A stretch of 64,000 nucleotides of DNA from Roseobacter insulae. GTDB lineage: Bacteria > Pseudomonadota > Alphaproteobacteria > Rhodobacterales > Rhodobacteraceae. Under the pieces are notes generated by a model. That model had not been told where the DNA came from, made no database searches, and saw nothing but the letters and a program-made list of their open reading frames with translations. The position numbers were made by a program, and so were the translations under genes. Below are positions 1 to 8,763 of this stretch, piece after piece (within the stretch, counting starts at the first letter, position 1; every line of letters begins with the position of its first letter). Location: positions 620,001 to 684,000 of the forward strand of contig NZ_JAHXDN010000002.1 in assembly GCF_019375555.1 (NCBI RefSeq), in the 5' to 3' direction.

Positions 1-644
1 GTGGCCACATATTGCCCGGAGACGACACCGGTCTGCAGACCCTGATACAGCTGCGACCAGTCATAGGGCACCGGAACCGCGCCCCAGTTCTTCACAAGGG
101 TGTATTCGATCGGGCTCTTGGTGACCCGCCATTTGATCCCCGCCATATCGGATGGCACATGGACCGGACCATGGGCGTTGCCAAGCTGGCGGAACCCGCC
201 CGAGGAATAGACAGTCAGGCAGACGTGGCCTGCTTCCTCGGCCGCGATGTCGCATTGCTTCTTGGCCAGCCATTCAGAGGAAATACGGTCCGCGTCCTCG
301 ATGCTTTTGAAGATATAGGGCAGATCGAAGATGGCGAGCGCGGTGCCGAAATTTCCGAAATTCGCGGTTGAGCTGGTCCAGAGCGCGAGCAGCCCCTGGT
401 TTGCCTGCTCACCGCAGGATTGTTCACTGCACAGCGACTTTCTGTAGTGCGGCTCGATCTTCAGTTGCCCGCCCGACACCTCTTCCAGCGTCGGGATCAG
501 GGCCTGATCGATCGCATCCCCGATCGGCATTCCCAAAAAGCCCACGGTTCCCAGTTTCAGCACTTTTTCGGCGGCGGCGGATTGAGCCAGCGTGGCTATC
601 GCGGTGGCAACGCAGAGGATTTTACCAACGTCCTTCAGTTTCAT
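1..644 (-). CDS. TRAP transporter substrate-binding protein, DctP family (C-terminal end beyond window)
   Basis: An open frame runs from an ATG at 644 leftwards off the window edge (about 214 codons visible). It opens with a Sec-type signal peptide (basic MKLKDVGK, hydrophobic core, then QSAAAEK) followed by the DctP-family fold: a VLKLGTVGFLG first strand, the YSSGGFRQL segment, IKWRVTKSP, and the SQLYQGLQTGVVSGQ region that lines the ligand cleft in this family. Such proteins are periplasmic solute receptors that feed a DctQM membrane pair; those genes would be expected just off the left edge. It is transcribed away from the MocR-type regulator and probably imports the substrate of the epoxide hydrolase/aldehyde dehydrogenase pathway. 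The ligand cannot be deduced. The visible part has no frameshift. Confidence 0.88.
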   Translation of the reverse strand, partial: MKLKDVGKILCVATAIATLAQSAAAEKVLKLGTVGFLGMPIGDAIDQALIPTLEEVSGGQLKIEPHYRKSLCSEQSCGEQANQGLLALWTSSTANFGNFGTALAIFDLPYIFKSIEDADRISSEWLAKKQCDIAAEEAGHVCLTVYSSGGFRQLGNAHGPVHVPSDMAGIKWRVTKSPIEYTLVKNWGAVPVPYDWSQLYQGLQTGVVSGQYVA

Positions 645-710
645 GACTGTGTCTCCCTGTGACATCTCGATATTTGGCCACATCTTTCACGCCGCGCTTT
701 GCCGAAGAAA

Positions 711-775
711 GGGACAGATGATTTGAATGAAGGGGACAGATCGGATTGCACCTGACAGAAGGCCCCCCACCTGAC
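711..775. promoter_or_regulatory. Two sets of direct repeats between the TRAP receptor gene and the MocR gene
   Basis: GGGACAGAT occurs at 711-719 and again at 733-741, on the same strand and 22 bp apart (about two helical turns). Directly downstream CACCTGAC occurs at 749-756 and 768-775, 19 bp apart. MocR-type regulators are known to bind direct repeats in the divergent region next to their own gene, so these are good operator candidates. The assignment is inferred from position and repetition. Confidence 0.5.
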
Positions 776-819
776 TAAGATTTGGCACGGTCACCACGGC
801 CAGCGTAACGGAGGGACAG

Positions 820-2283
820 TTGAGTTCGACCTCGCCACAGTTTCTGAAATTGCCCGAAAGCTCGAACCTGAGCCTGCGGGACCAGATTTGCGAGGTGGTC
901 AGCGCGGCGATCACCTCGCAGTCGCTGGCCTGTGACCGCCCGCTGCCGTCCTGCAGGGAGCTGGCTGACCAGTTCGGGGTGTCGCGAAACACGGTGTTTG
1001 CGGCCTATAACCAGCTGGTCGATCTGGAGCTTCTGGTGTCGCGGGACCGGTCGGGGTACTTCGTGCATCCGCAGATGATGTCGTTGCAGCAGCGGGCCAA
1101 TGACGGCGCGCATTCCCGGCGGGACGAAACCCCCTGTCCTGTCAGCTTCCCCCAGAGCGATCTGATGCCGGTGGTCAACCCGCTGGACTGGAATGCCTAT
1201 CCCTATCCCTTCATCTACAACCAGATCGACCCGGACCTCTTCCCGGTCGAAGGGTGGCGCGAATGCACCCGGCAGGCGCTGGGGCGCAAGCACATGCCTG
1301 CCTGGGCCAGCGATTCCGTGGAAAGCGACAGCCCGCAACTGGTGCAGCAATTGCGCCAAAGGCTGTTGAACACACGCGGCATCTACGCCGAGGAAGACGA
1401 GATCCTGATCACGCTGGGGTCGCAGAATGCCCTGTTTGTGCTGGGCACGATATTCGCCCGCTCCGGCAAACCGATTGCGCTGGAGGACCCCGGTTTCTTT
1501 GGCGCCCGCAACGCGTTTCGCCTGTCAGGCAACGAGCTGATCGGGGTGCCCATTGACGGTGACGGGCTGATCCCGGCGGCCATCCCCTCCGGCTGCCAGA
1601 TGGTATTCACCACCCCCAGCCATCAGTTTCCCACCATGGTCACGATGAGCCAGGCACGCCGTGAAGAGCTGATCGAGGCCGCGGTCAGGCAGGATTTCCT
1701 GATCATCGAGGATGATTACGAGGCCGAGATGAACTATGTCGCGAAGTCCTCGCCCTCGTTGCGCTCGATGGATAAGTCGGGTCGGGTGATCTATGTCGGC
1801 AGCCTGTCCAAAACCGTGTCGCCGGGGATCAGGCTGGGCTTCATTGTCGCGCATCGGGACATCATTCACGAAGCGCGGATCGCCCGTGGCGTGATGATGC
1901 GCCACCCCCCGACCATCGTGCAGGAAATCGTGGCGCTGTTCTTCCGGCTGGGCCATTACGACGTGCATCTGCGCAACATCGAGCGCCGCTACAAGAAACG
2001 CTGGCATGCGATGAATGACGCGCTGACGCAACATCTGGGCATGTTGAGGCACACCCGGTCAGAGGGCGGCACCTCGTTCTGGCTGACCGGGCCGGAGGGG
2101 TTCGACGCCACCGAACTGGCGCGACGGCTGCGCGGCAGGGGCGTGCTGGTGGACCGCGGGCAGGACTACTATCTCGATTACGGTGACAAGCGCAGCTTTC
2201 GTCTGGGTTTCGCCTATGTGCCGGTATCCAACCTGGAGGCCGGCGTCCGCATCATCGCCGACGAAGTGACAGCGCTGCTGTGA
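820..2283 (+). CDS. MocR-type transcriptional regulator (GntR winged helix fused to class I aminotransferase domain)
   Basis: The 487-residue product has a GntR-type winged helix at about residues 15-80 (LPSCRELADQFGVSRNTVFAAY) and a fold-type I PLP aminotransferase domain from about 120 to the end. Lys331 in GSLSKTVSPG is the expected PLP Schiff-base lysine, and IEDDYEAEM is the usual MocR signature. The start is TTG at 820 with GGAGG five bases upstream; no better start lies in frame. MocR proteins sense an amine, amino acid or PLP-related effector and usually control neighbouring transport and catabolic genes. Here it sits between a divergent TRAP receptor gene and an epoxide hydrolase/aldehyde dehydrogenase pair, its likely targets. 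Length is normal for the family. Confidence 0.9.
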   Translation: MSSTSPQFLKLPESSNLSLRDQICEVVSAAITSQSLACDRPLPSCRELADQFGVSRNTVFAAYNQLVDLELLVSRDRSGYFVHPQMMSLQQRANDGAHSRRDETPCPVSFPQSDLMPVVNPLDWNAYPYPFIYNQIDPDLFPVEGWRECTRQALGRKHMPAWASDSVESDSPQLVQQLRQRLLNTRGIYAEEDEILITLGSQNALFVLGTIFARSGKPIALEDPGFFGARNAFRLSGNELIGVPIDGDGLIPAAIPSGCQMVFTTPSHQFPTMVTMSQARREELIEAAVRQDFLIIEDDYEAEMNYVAKSSPSLRSMDKSGRVIYVGSLSKTVSPGIRLGFIVAHRDIIHEARIARGVMMRHPPTIVQEIVALFFRLGHYDVHLRNIERRYKKRWHAMNDALTQHLGMLRHTRSEGGTSFWLTGPEGFDATELARRLRGRGVLVDRGQDYYLDYGDKRSFRLGFAYVPVSNLEAGVRIIADEVTALL

Positions 2284-2306
2284 CCTTCGGCACCTCCGGG
2301 CGGGCC

Positions 2307-2315
2307 ATCTGTCCC
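2307..2315 (-). promoter_or_regulatory. Third copy of the GGGACAGAT element, inverted
   Basis: The plus strand reads ATCTGTCCC, the exact reverse complement of the nine-base element repeated at 711-719 and 733-741. It lies 24 bp after the MocR stop codon and about 117 bp before the epoxide hydrolase start, where an operator for the downstream genes would be expected. A related CACCTGTCAC follows at 2328-2337. Confidence 0.4.
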
Positions 2316-2431
2316 GTCGAAAGGCGTCACCTGTCACTCACCGGTCTGGGCGAATTTCAGGTATCTGGTGCGCAGGGCATCCGGGATTTGCTGCGCCGCG
2401 ATGCCGCCATTCAGATCGGGACATTGGCTTT

Positions 2432-3604
2432 TTGAAAGATCACATCCTTTCCAACCCGCAGGTTCGCCCCTTCAGTTTCCATGTCCCTGACGACACGCTG
2501 GACAGGATACGCGCGCGCGTCGCCAACTACCCGTGGCACGAGATGCCCGATGACGGCGGCTGGGACTACGGCACCAACATGGCCTATCTGCAGGAGCTGT
2601 GCGCCTATTGGGTCGACGGCTTTGACTGGCGCTTGCAGGAGGCGCGGATCAACGCCTTTGCCAACTACACGGCCACGGTCGACGGGATCGACATGCATTT
2701 CATCCACGAACAGGGCAGCGGTGCGAGCCCGATGCCGCTGATGATCAGCCATGGCTGGCCGGGGTCGGTGGTCGAATTCCTTGACCTGATCGAACCGCTG
2801 GCGCACCCAGAACGCTTTGGCGGCACTGTCGAGGATGCCTTTACGGTGATCGTTCCCTCCCTGCCGGGGTTCGGCTTCTCGGGGCGCCCGCCACGGCCCT
2901 ACGGGCCGCGCAAAATGGCAGGGCTGATCAACAGCCTGATGACGGACACGCTGGGGTTTGACAGCTATCTGGCGCAGGGCGGTGACTGGGGCGGCGCGAT
3001 CTGTTCGTGGCTGGGGTTTGACCATGCGCCGGCCTGCGCCGCCATCCACATCAACGTGCTGACCATGCGCCACCCCGATGGCCCGCAAACGCCGGAGGAA
3101 GTGGCATGGGCAAAACAGTTTGCCCGCGACCAGATCATGCAGGACGGCTATCGCACGCAACAGGCCACACGCCCGCAAACCCTGAGCTACGCGATGATGG
3201 ACAGCCCGGTCGGGATCGCCGCCTGGCTGATCGAGAAATTCCACGACTGGTCGGATGTGGAGACCGGCGGGATCGAGAGCGCGCATTCCAAGGATGAGCT
3301 GCTGACCAACATCATGATCTACATCACCACGCGCACCTTCAACACCGCCTCTTGGATCTACTACGGACGGCGCGAGGAAGGCGGGCGGACCCTGTCCCCG
3401 GAGGGCAAGCGCGTGGAAGTGCCGACGGGCTGCGCGGTGTTTCCCGCCGAGATGCTGAACTGGCCCCCGCGCAGCTATGCCGAGCGCATCTACAATATCC
3501 AGCACTGGACGGAGATGCCGCGGGGCGGGCATTTCGCCGCGATGGAAGAACCCGAGAGGCTCCTGAACGACATTCGCAAATTCGCGCGCCGAGTGCGCGG
3601 CTAA
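2432..3604 (+). CDS. Epoxide hydrolase, alpha/beta-hydrolase fold with EHN N-terminal domain
   Basis: The 390-residue protein begins with an epoxide hydrolase N-terminal (EHN) segment (about residues 10-115, PFSFHVPDDTLDRIRARV) and continues into an alpha/beta hydrolase. HGWPGS near residue 107 supplies the oxyanion-hole motif, Asp185 in GGDWGG is the nucleophile, and His367 in RGGHFAAMEEP is the general base. These enzymes open epoxides to diols; they are cytoplasmic in bacteria. The start is a TTG at 2432 with a weak upstream ribosome site, so the exact N-terminus is uncertain, but the EHN match begins within a few residues of it. The aldehyde dehydrogenase gene follows after 18 bp, implying co-transcription. 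The natural substrate is unknown. Confidence 0.85.
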   Translation: MKDHILSNPQVRPFSFHVPDDTLDRIRARVANYPWHEMPDDGGWDYGTNMAYLQELCAYWVDGFDWRLQEARINAFANYTATVDGIDMHFIHEQGSGASPMPLMISHGWPGSVVEFLDLIEPLAHPERFGGTVEDAFTVIVPSLPGFGFSGRPPRPYGPRKMAGLINSLMTDTLGFDSYLAQGGDWGGAICSWLGFDHAPACAAIHINVLTMRHPDGPQTPEEVAWAKQFARDQIMQDGYRTQQATRPQTLSYAMMDSPVGIAAWLIEKFHDWSDVETGGIESAHSKDELLTNIMIYITTRTFNTASWIYYGRREEGGRTLSPEGKRVEVPTGCAVFPAEMLNWPPRSYAERIYNIQHWTEMPRGGHFAAMEEPERLLNDIRKFARRVRG

Positions 3605-3622
3605 CGACCCCGGAGAGATCAC

Positions 3623-5116
3623 ATGACCCTTTCACACGCCCAGTATCAGGCCATTGCCGCCCGGCTGACCCCGACCGGACAGGCCTTTATCGACGGGGCG
3701 TTCTGCGATGCGGCCGATGGCGACAAATTCGAAACGGTGAACCCGGCGACGGGGGAGGTTCTGGCCTCGGTCGCCCATTGCAAGGCCGCGGATGTGGACC
3801 GCGCGGTGGCGGCGGCGCGCCGCGTGTTCAACGCGGGCACATGGTCGCGCGCAGAACCCGAAGAGCGCAAGGCGGTGTTGCTGAAAATCGCGGCGCTGGT
3901 GCGCGAAAATGCGCAAGAGCTGGCGGTTCTGGAAAGCCTCGATACCGGCAAGACGATCAGAGACTGCATGGATGAGATCGGCGGCGAGGTGCCCAATTTT
4001 TTCCAGTGGTACGCGGAGCTTGCCGATAAGACCTTTGGCAAGATCGCCCCGACCGGTCCCGGCGCGCTGGCCCTTGTGACCAGGGAACCCGCAGGCATCG
4101 CGGGGGCCGTGTTGCCGTGGAATTTCCCGCTGGTGATGGCGGCATGGAAGATTGCCCCCTCGCTCGCCGTGGGCTGTTCGGCGGTCATCAAACCGGCGGA
4201 GCAGACGCCGCTCTCGGCCCTACGCCTCGCGGCGCTGATGCAGGAGGCCGGTGTGCCCGACGGCGTCATCAACATCGTGCCGGGCTATGGCGACACTGCG
4301 GGCAAGGCCATCGGCCTGCATAACGACATCGACACGGTGTCCTTCACCGGCTCCACCGAGGTGGGGCGGATGTTCATGCGCTATTCCGGCGACAGCAACC
4401 TCAAGGGCGTGGGGCTGGAAATGGGGGGCAAAAGCCCGTTCATCGTGCTCGATGACGCGGCCATGAATGACGCGCTCATCGAGCATGCCGCGATGTCGGC
4501 CTTCTGGAACGGCGGGCAGAACTGTTCCGCGAACATGCGTCAGCTGATCGCGCAACCGCTGGTCGCGGATTTCACCGCCCGCATCATGGACCGGGTGAAA
4601 TCGTTCAGACTGGGGGACCCGCTGGACCCCGCGACCGATATCGGCTCGATGATCACGCAGGACCACAAAACCAGGGTGATGGACTACATCCGGAGCGGTG
4701 TCGAGGAGGGCGCGCAGATGGTGACGGGCGGTGACAGTGACCTGCCCGGCTACTTCGTCGAACCAACCGTCTTTCACCACGTCACGCCTGAGATGAAGAT
4801 CGCGCGGGAGGAGATATTCGGCCCGGTTCTTGGCATCATGCCGGTGGCCTCGCCGCAAGAAGCGCTGGCGATCGCCAGCGACACCGACTACGGGCTGCAC
4901 GCGACCGTGTTCACCCAGGATATCGACCGCGCCCTGCACATGGCCCGCGCCCTGCCATGCGGCACCGTTTCGGTGAACGGGTTCTCCGAAGGTGACATCA
5001 AAACCCCGTTTGGCGGCTACAAACAGTCCGGCTCGCTCGCGCGGGACAACGGCACCGAAGCGCTGGAACAGTATCTGCAAACCAAGACGATATGGATTGA
5101 ACTGAAAACCGGTTAG
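3623..5116 (+). CDS. NAD(P)-dependent aldehyde dehydrogenase
   Basis: This is a 497-residue protein of normal length for the class I/II aldehyde dehydrogenase superfamily. The active-site pair is visible: about Glu266 in GLEMGGKSP and about Cys301 in GGQNCSANM, with the PWNFPLVMAAWK cofactor-loop region and the C-terminal KTPFGGYKQSG. It most resembles the PuuC-like branch that oxidises gamma-amino- or hydroxy-aldehydes. The ATG at 3623 follows a GGAGAG ribosome site. It is paired with the epoxide hydrolase and may oxidise an aldehyde formed downstream of epoxide opening; that pathway link is inferred. It ends convergently with dnaB, 82 bp away. Confidence 0.9.
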   Translation: MTLSHAQYQAIAARLTPTGQAFIDGAFCDAADGDKFETVNPATGEVLASVAHCKAADVDRAVAAARRVFNAGTWSRAEPEERKAVLLKIAALVRENAQELAVLESLDTGKTIRDCMDEIGGEVPNFFQWYAELADKTFGKIAPTGPGALALVTREPAGIAGAVLPWNFPLVMAAWKIAPSLAVGCSAVIKPAEQTPLSALRLAALMQEAGVPDGVINIVPGYGDTAGKAIGLHNDIDTVSFTGSTEVGRMFMRYSGDSNLKGVGLEMGGKSPFIVLDDAAMNDALIEHAAMSAFWNGGQNCSANMRQLIAQPLVADFTARIMDRVKSFRLGDPLDPATDIGSMITQDHKTRVMDYIRSGVEEGAQMVTGGDSDLPGYFVEPTVFHHVTPEMKIAREEIFGPVLGIMPVASPQEALAIASDTDYGLHATVFTQDIDRALHMARALPCGTVSVNGFSEGDIKTPFGGYKQSGSLARDNGTEALEQYLQTKTIWIELKTG

Positions 5117-5198
5117 CAGCGGTATCGCGGCAGCGGTGCCGGTGCGCGTGACAGGCCGCCGGGGCGGGGCGGTGCCTGCAGACCAGGTATCATCCGGA

Positions 5199-6692
5199 TC
5201 AGAAGTCGCGCTCGCCCGATTGCTGCCACGGCTGCACCAGGTTGCCAAAGCGGGTGAAGCGGCCCTCGAAGCTCAGCTCGACCGTGCCGATGGGGCCGTG
5301 ACGCTGCTTGCCGATGACAACTTCGGCCTTGCCGTGCAGGCGCTCCATCTCTTCCTGCCATTTGGCCATCGCCTCAAGATCGTGATCGCCGGGTTTTTCC
5401 CGCTCCTTGTAGTATTCCTCGCGGAACACGAACATCACCACATCCGCATCCTGCTCGATCGAGCCGGATTCGCGCAGATCACTGAGTTGCGGGCGTTTGT
5501 CTTCGCGGTTTTCCACCTGACGTGACAGCTGCGACAGGGCGATGACGGGGATGTCCAGTTCCTTGGCGATGGCTTTCAGGCCCATGGTGATCTCGGAGAT
5601 TTCGTTCACCCGGTTTTCCGATTTGCCGGTGCCACGCACCAGTTGCAGGTAGTCCACGATCAGCACGTCCAGCCCGTAAGTACGTTTGAGCCGCCGGGCG
5701 CGGGCCGCCAGCTGGCTGATCGGCAGGGCGGGCGTGTCGTCGATGTAGAGCGGGCAGGCCTCCAGCGCCTTGGCCGCATCGACGAAGCGGCGGAACTCGG
5801 CCTCGGTCATATCGCCGCGACGGATCTGTTCGCTGGGCACTTCTGCTGCCTCTGACAGAATCCGCGCGGCGAGCTGCTCGGCACTCATCTCAAGCGAATA
5901 AAAACCGACAACGCCGCCATCTATGGCGCCCTCCGTACCATCGGGCAGCTGGCCGCGTTTATAGGCCTTGGCGACGTTGAAGGCGATGTTGGTGGCAAGC
6001 GAGGTCTTCCCCATGGACGGTCGACCGGCGAGGATCAGCAAATCCGACCGGTGCAGGCCCCCCAGCTTCTTGTCCATGTCGATCAGGCCGGTGGAGACGC
6101 CGGCCAGCCCGCCCTCGCGTTGGTAGGCGGCGTTGGCGACATTAACTGCATCCGTTGCTGCCTTGAGAAAGCTTTGAAAACCGCTTTCCACCTGACCCTG
6201 TTCGGCCAGCTTGTAAAGCGCCTGTTCGGCTTCCACGATCTGCTCGCGCGGCTCGGAGGCGATATCGACCGTTGCGGCCTTGTCGGAGATCTCCCGGCCC
6301 AGCTGGATGAGGTCCCGGCGCACCGCCAGATCATAGATCATCTGCGCATAGTCGCGCACCGCATAGGCCGAGATCGCTGCCCCGGCCAGACGCGCCAGAT
6401 AGGCGGGACCGCCCAGCTCCTTCAGGCCCTCATCGTCTTCCATGAAAGCCTTGAGGGTGACCGGAGAGGCGAGGTTGTTCTTGGCGATCCGGGCGGCGGA
6501 AATCTCGAACATGCGCGCGTGAACAGGATCATAGAAGTGTTTTGGCCCGATGATCGAGGCAACCCGGTCGTAGATATCGTTATTGGTCAGAATCGCGCCC
6601 AGAAGCTGCTGCTCCGCCTCGATGGAATGCGGCATGGTCTCTGGCGATTGCACATCTACGCCGGTCGGATTGAAGGCCGTTATTTCGTTCAT
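5199..6692 (-). CDS. dnaB: Replicative DNA helicase DnaB
   Basis: The 497-residue product has the DnaB N-terminal collar domain (PHSIEAEQQLLGAILTNN from about residue 21) and a RecA-like C-terminal motor. The Walker A motif GRPSMGKTS lies near residues 222-230; Walker B is in LDVLIVDYLQLV, and SQLSRQVENREDKRP is the family-typical segment. DnaB forms the hexamer that unwinds DNA at the replication fork. There is no intein: length and motif spacing are normal. The gene is monocistronic in appearance, with 247 bp upstream before pyrE. Confidence 0.97.
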   Translation of the reverse strand: MNEITAFNPTGVDVQSPETMPHSIEAEQQLLGAILTNNDIYDRVASIIGPKHFYDPVHARMFEISAARIAKNNLASPVTLKAFMEDDEGLKELGGPAYLARLAGAAISAYAVRDYAQMIYDLAVRRDLIQLGREISDKAATVDIASEPREQIVEAEQALYKLAEQGQVESGFQSFLKAATDAVNVANAAYQREGGLAGVSTGLIDMDKKLGGLHRSDLLILAGRPSMGKTSLATNIAFNVAKAYKRGQLPDGTEGAIDGGVVGFYSLEMSAEQLAARILSEAAEVPSEQIRRGDMTEAEFRRFVDAAKALEACPLYIDDTPALPISQLAARARRLKRTYGLDVLIVDYLQLVRGTGKSENRVNEISEITMGLKAIAKELDIPVIALSQLSRQVENREDKRPQLSDLRESGSIEQDADVVMFVFREEYYKEREKPGDHDLEAMAKWQEEMERLHGKAEVVIGKQRHGPIGTVELSFEGRFTRFGNLVQPWQQSGERDF

Positions 6693-6853
6693 GACTGTCC
6701 CTGTTCGCGCGCACCCTGCTCTGGTCTGTTGAACTGCGTCGCTATTGCCCTTGTCTTACCGAATTTTTCCCCGATGCCCTATCATGATATCTTGGTGGAG
6801 AAGGCTGAGGAAAAAGCTGTGCATAACATCAGCGCGGTCAATTCTTACCATAT

Positions 6854-6881
6854 AGTGTATCATGACGCCCGTGTCGCGCAA
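6854..6881 (-). promoter_or_regulatory. Candidate sigma-70 promoter for dnaB
   Basis: On the minus strand TTGCGC (6881-6876) and TACACT (6859-6854) are separated by 16 bp in a locally AT-rich stretch about 160 bp upstream of the dnaB start. The match to the alphaproteobacterial consensus is reasonable but not compelling. The rest of 6693-6939 shows no other convincing signal. Confidence 0.3.
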
Positions 6882-6939
6882 CATGTGCGTCGCACCAGGC
6901 GATTCTATGACAGTTTTGCGACCGTGATGTGAGTAAGTT

Positions 6940-7617
6940 TTATTTTGCGTTGCCCGACTGCCACTTACGCGGATCGTTCAGGAACTGCTCGACCTGATCC
7001 AGTGTTTCGGCATCGAAGGCGGCCTCGACTTTCGCTTCCGCCAGGACATCCCACCAGGTGCAGAGCGCGTGCAGTTGCACGCCATGATCGCCCAGCGTTT
7101 TTTCGGTCTCGGGGAAGATGCCGTAGTAGAAAATCACCGCCGTGTGGCCGCAGGTGGCGCCCGTGTCGCGAATCGCATCGACGAAGCTGAGCTTGGAGCC
7201 GCCGTCGGTGGTGAGGTCTTCGACCAGCAGCACCCGCTGGCCTTCCGACATGTCGCCCTCGATGCGGGCACCCTTGCCGTACCCCTTGGGCTTCTTGCGC
7301 ACGTAAGTCATTGGCAGCGCCATGCGCTCGGCCACCATCGCGGCGAAGGGGATGCCCGCGGTCTCGCCGCCCGCGATGTTGTCGAAAGCCTCAAAACCCG
7401 CGTTGCGCATCACGGTGACGGTCAGAAAATCCATCAGGGTCGACCGGATGCGCGGGTGGCTGATGAGCTTGCGGCAATCGATATACGTGGGGCTGGGCAG
7501 GCCGGAGGCGAGGATGAAAGGGTCGCTGGCATTGAAGTGAACGGCCTTTATTTCCAACAGCATGCGCGCCGTCAGGCGGGCGATTTCGGAGGGGTCGGGG
7601 TAACCTGTGGGGATCAT
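6940..7617 (-). CDS. pyrE: Orotate phosphoribosyltransferase
   Basis: At 225 residues the product matches the family length. It transfers a phosphoribosyl group from PRPP to orotate to make OMP in pyrimidine synthesis. The PRPP-binding loop is [13 protein letters not shown], and [14 protein letters not shown] carries the flexible catalytic loop. The ATG at 7617 is preceded by GGAAGG. It lies directly downstream of pyrC on the same strand, separated by a 74-bp gap largely occupied by a dispersed repeat, so the two pyrimidine genes are probably co-transcribed. Confidence 0.96.
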   Translation of the reverse strand: MIPTGYPDPSEIARLTARMLLEIKAVHFNASDPFILASGLPSPTYIDCRKLISHPRIRSTLMDFLTVTVMRNAGFEAFDNIAGGETAGIPFAAMVAERMALPMTYVRKKPKGYGKGARIEGDMSEGQRVLLVEDLTTDGGSKLSFVDAIRDTGATCGHTAVIFYYGIFPETEKTLGDHGVQLHALCTWWDVLAEAKVEAAFDAETLDQVEQFLNDPRKWQSGNAK

Positions 7618-7656
7618 CGTTGCGTCCTTCCTGTGCCGTGGTGCCGGGATTTTCTT

Positions 7657-7690
7657 GCCTCCGGCGGGGATATTTTTGAACCAGAGAAGA
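7657..7690 (+). repeat. Dispersed intergenic repeat, copy 1
   Basis: GCCTCCGGCGGGGATATTT followed by TTGAACCAGAGAAGA. Two further copies, both inverted, are at 16010-16040 and 53290-53322. The element fills much of the pyrC-pyrE gap and abuts the pyrC stop codon. It has no coding potential. Confidence 0.75.
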
Positions 7691-8725
7691 TCACAGCACC
7701 CGCCACGTCAGATCAAACCCGGGATCGAAAACGGTGACCGGCCCGTCTTCCGTGTCTATGTGGCCGGGGTAATTTGCGCCGGATTTTTCCAGCGTGAGGG
7801 TGTCGGTGTTTGGTGGCATCCGGTAGAATGCCGGTCCGTTCAGGGAGGCAAAGGGTTCGAGCCGGTCCAGCGCGCCGTCCTCTTCGAAGACCTGCGCGAG
7901 GATGGACAGGGTGTTTGGGGCGGTAAAGCAGCCTGCGCAGCCGCAGGGCAGCAGCTTGTTTGCATCGGTATGGGGGGCGGAATCGGTGCCCAGGAAAAAG
8001 CGCGCGTCACCCGAAGTGGCCGCCCGGCGCAGGGCGAGGCGGTGGTGCTCGCGCTTGGCGACGGGCAGGCAATAATAATGCGGCCTGATACCGCCTGCCA
8101 GAATGTGGTTGCGGTTGATCACGAGATGGTGGGTGGTGATCGTGGCGCCCAGCGTGGCATCTTGTGCGCCGGCGTAGTCCACCGCGTCTTTGGTGGTGAT
8201 ATGTTCCATCACCACGCGCAACCCCGGTGTTGCGCGGCGGATCGGGTCAAGAACCCGGTCAATGAACACTGCCTCGCGGTCGAAAATATCGATGTCCGGG
8301 TCGGTGACTTCCCCATGCACGCAAAGCGGCAGACCGATCTCGGCCATTTTTTCCAGAACCGGGCGGACCTTGTCGAAGTCGGACACGCCGCTGGCCGAAT
8401 TCGTCGTGGCGCCCGCGGGGTAAAGCTTTACCGCGTGCACAAGCCCGGACGCCCGCGCGGCGGCGACATCGGCCGGATCGGTATCCTCGGTCAGGTAGAG
8501 GGTCATCAGCGGGGTGAAATCGGCCCCGTCAGGCAGGGCGGCGATGATGCGGTCGCGGTAGCTGCGCGCCTGGGCGGCGGTGACCACGGGCGGGACGAGG
8601 TTCGGCATGATGATGGCTCTTGCGAAATGGGCGGCCGTGGCGGGCAGAACTGCGCGCATCATGGCGCCGTCGCGCAGGTGCAGATGCCAATCATCGGGTC
8701 GGCGGAGGGTCAGTGTCTGGCTCAT
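7691..8725 (-). CDS. pyrC: Dihydroorotase (class II, PyrC type)
   Basis: The 344-residue protein has the PyrC-type zinc site: [12 protein letters not shown] near the N-terminus supplies the HxH pair, VCVHGEV and VMEHITT supply further metal ligands, and [10 protein letters not shown] supplies the catalytic aspartate region. It cyclises carbamoyl-aspartate to dihydroorotate. It is the first gene of the pyrC-pyrE pair on the minus strand, with an ATG at 8725. Confidence 0.96.
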   Translation of the reverse strand: MSQTLTLRRPDDWHLHLRDGAMMRAVLPATAAHFARAIIMPNLVPPVVTAAQARSYRDRIIAALPDGADFTPLMTLYLTEDTDPADVAAARASGLVHAVKLYPAGATTNSASGVSDFDKVRPVLEKMAEIGLPLCVHGEVTDPDIDIFDREAVFIDRVLDPIRRATPGLRVVMEHITTKDAVDYAGAQDATLGATITTHHLVINRNHILAGGIRPHYYCLPVAKREHHRLALRRAATSGDARFFLGTDSAPHTDANKLLPCGCAGCFTAPNTLSILAQVFEEDGALDRLEPFASLNGPAFYRMPPNTDTLTLEKSGANYPGHIDTEDGPVTVFDPGFDLTWRVL

Positions 8726-8763
8726 GCGCCTGCGCTAGCACAGCTATTCGTGCAGCGCCAGCG

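Noticed and set aside
5199-6692. Intein in dnaB
   Set aside because: Protein length and Walker motif spacing are normal.
6843-6862. NrdR-like half-site ACACTATATGGT near the dnaB promoter
   Set aside because: Only one half-site matches and no paired box is present; it overlaps the candidate -10 and is likely chance.
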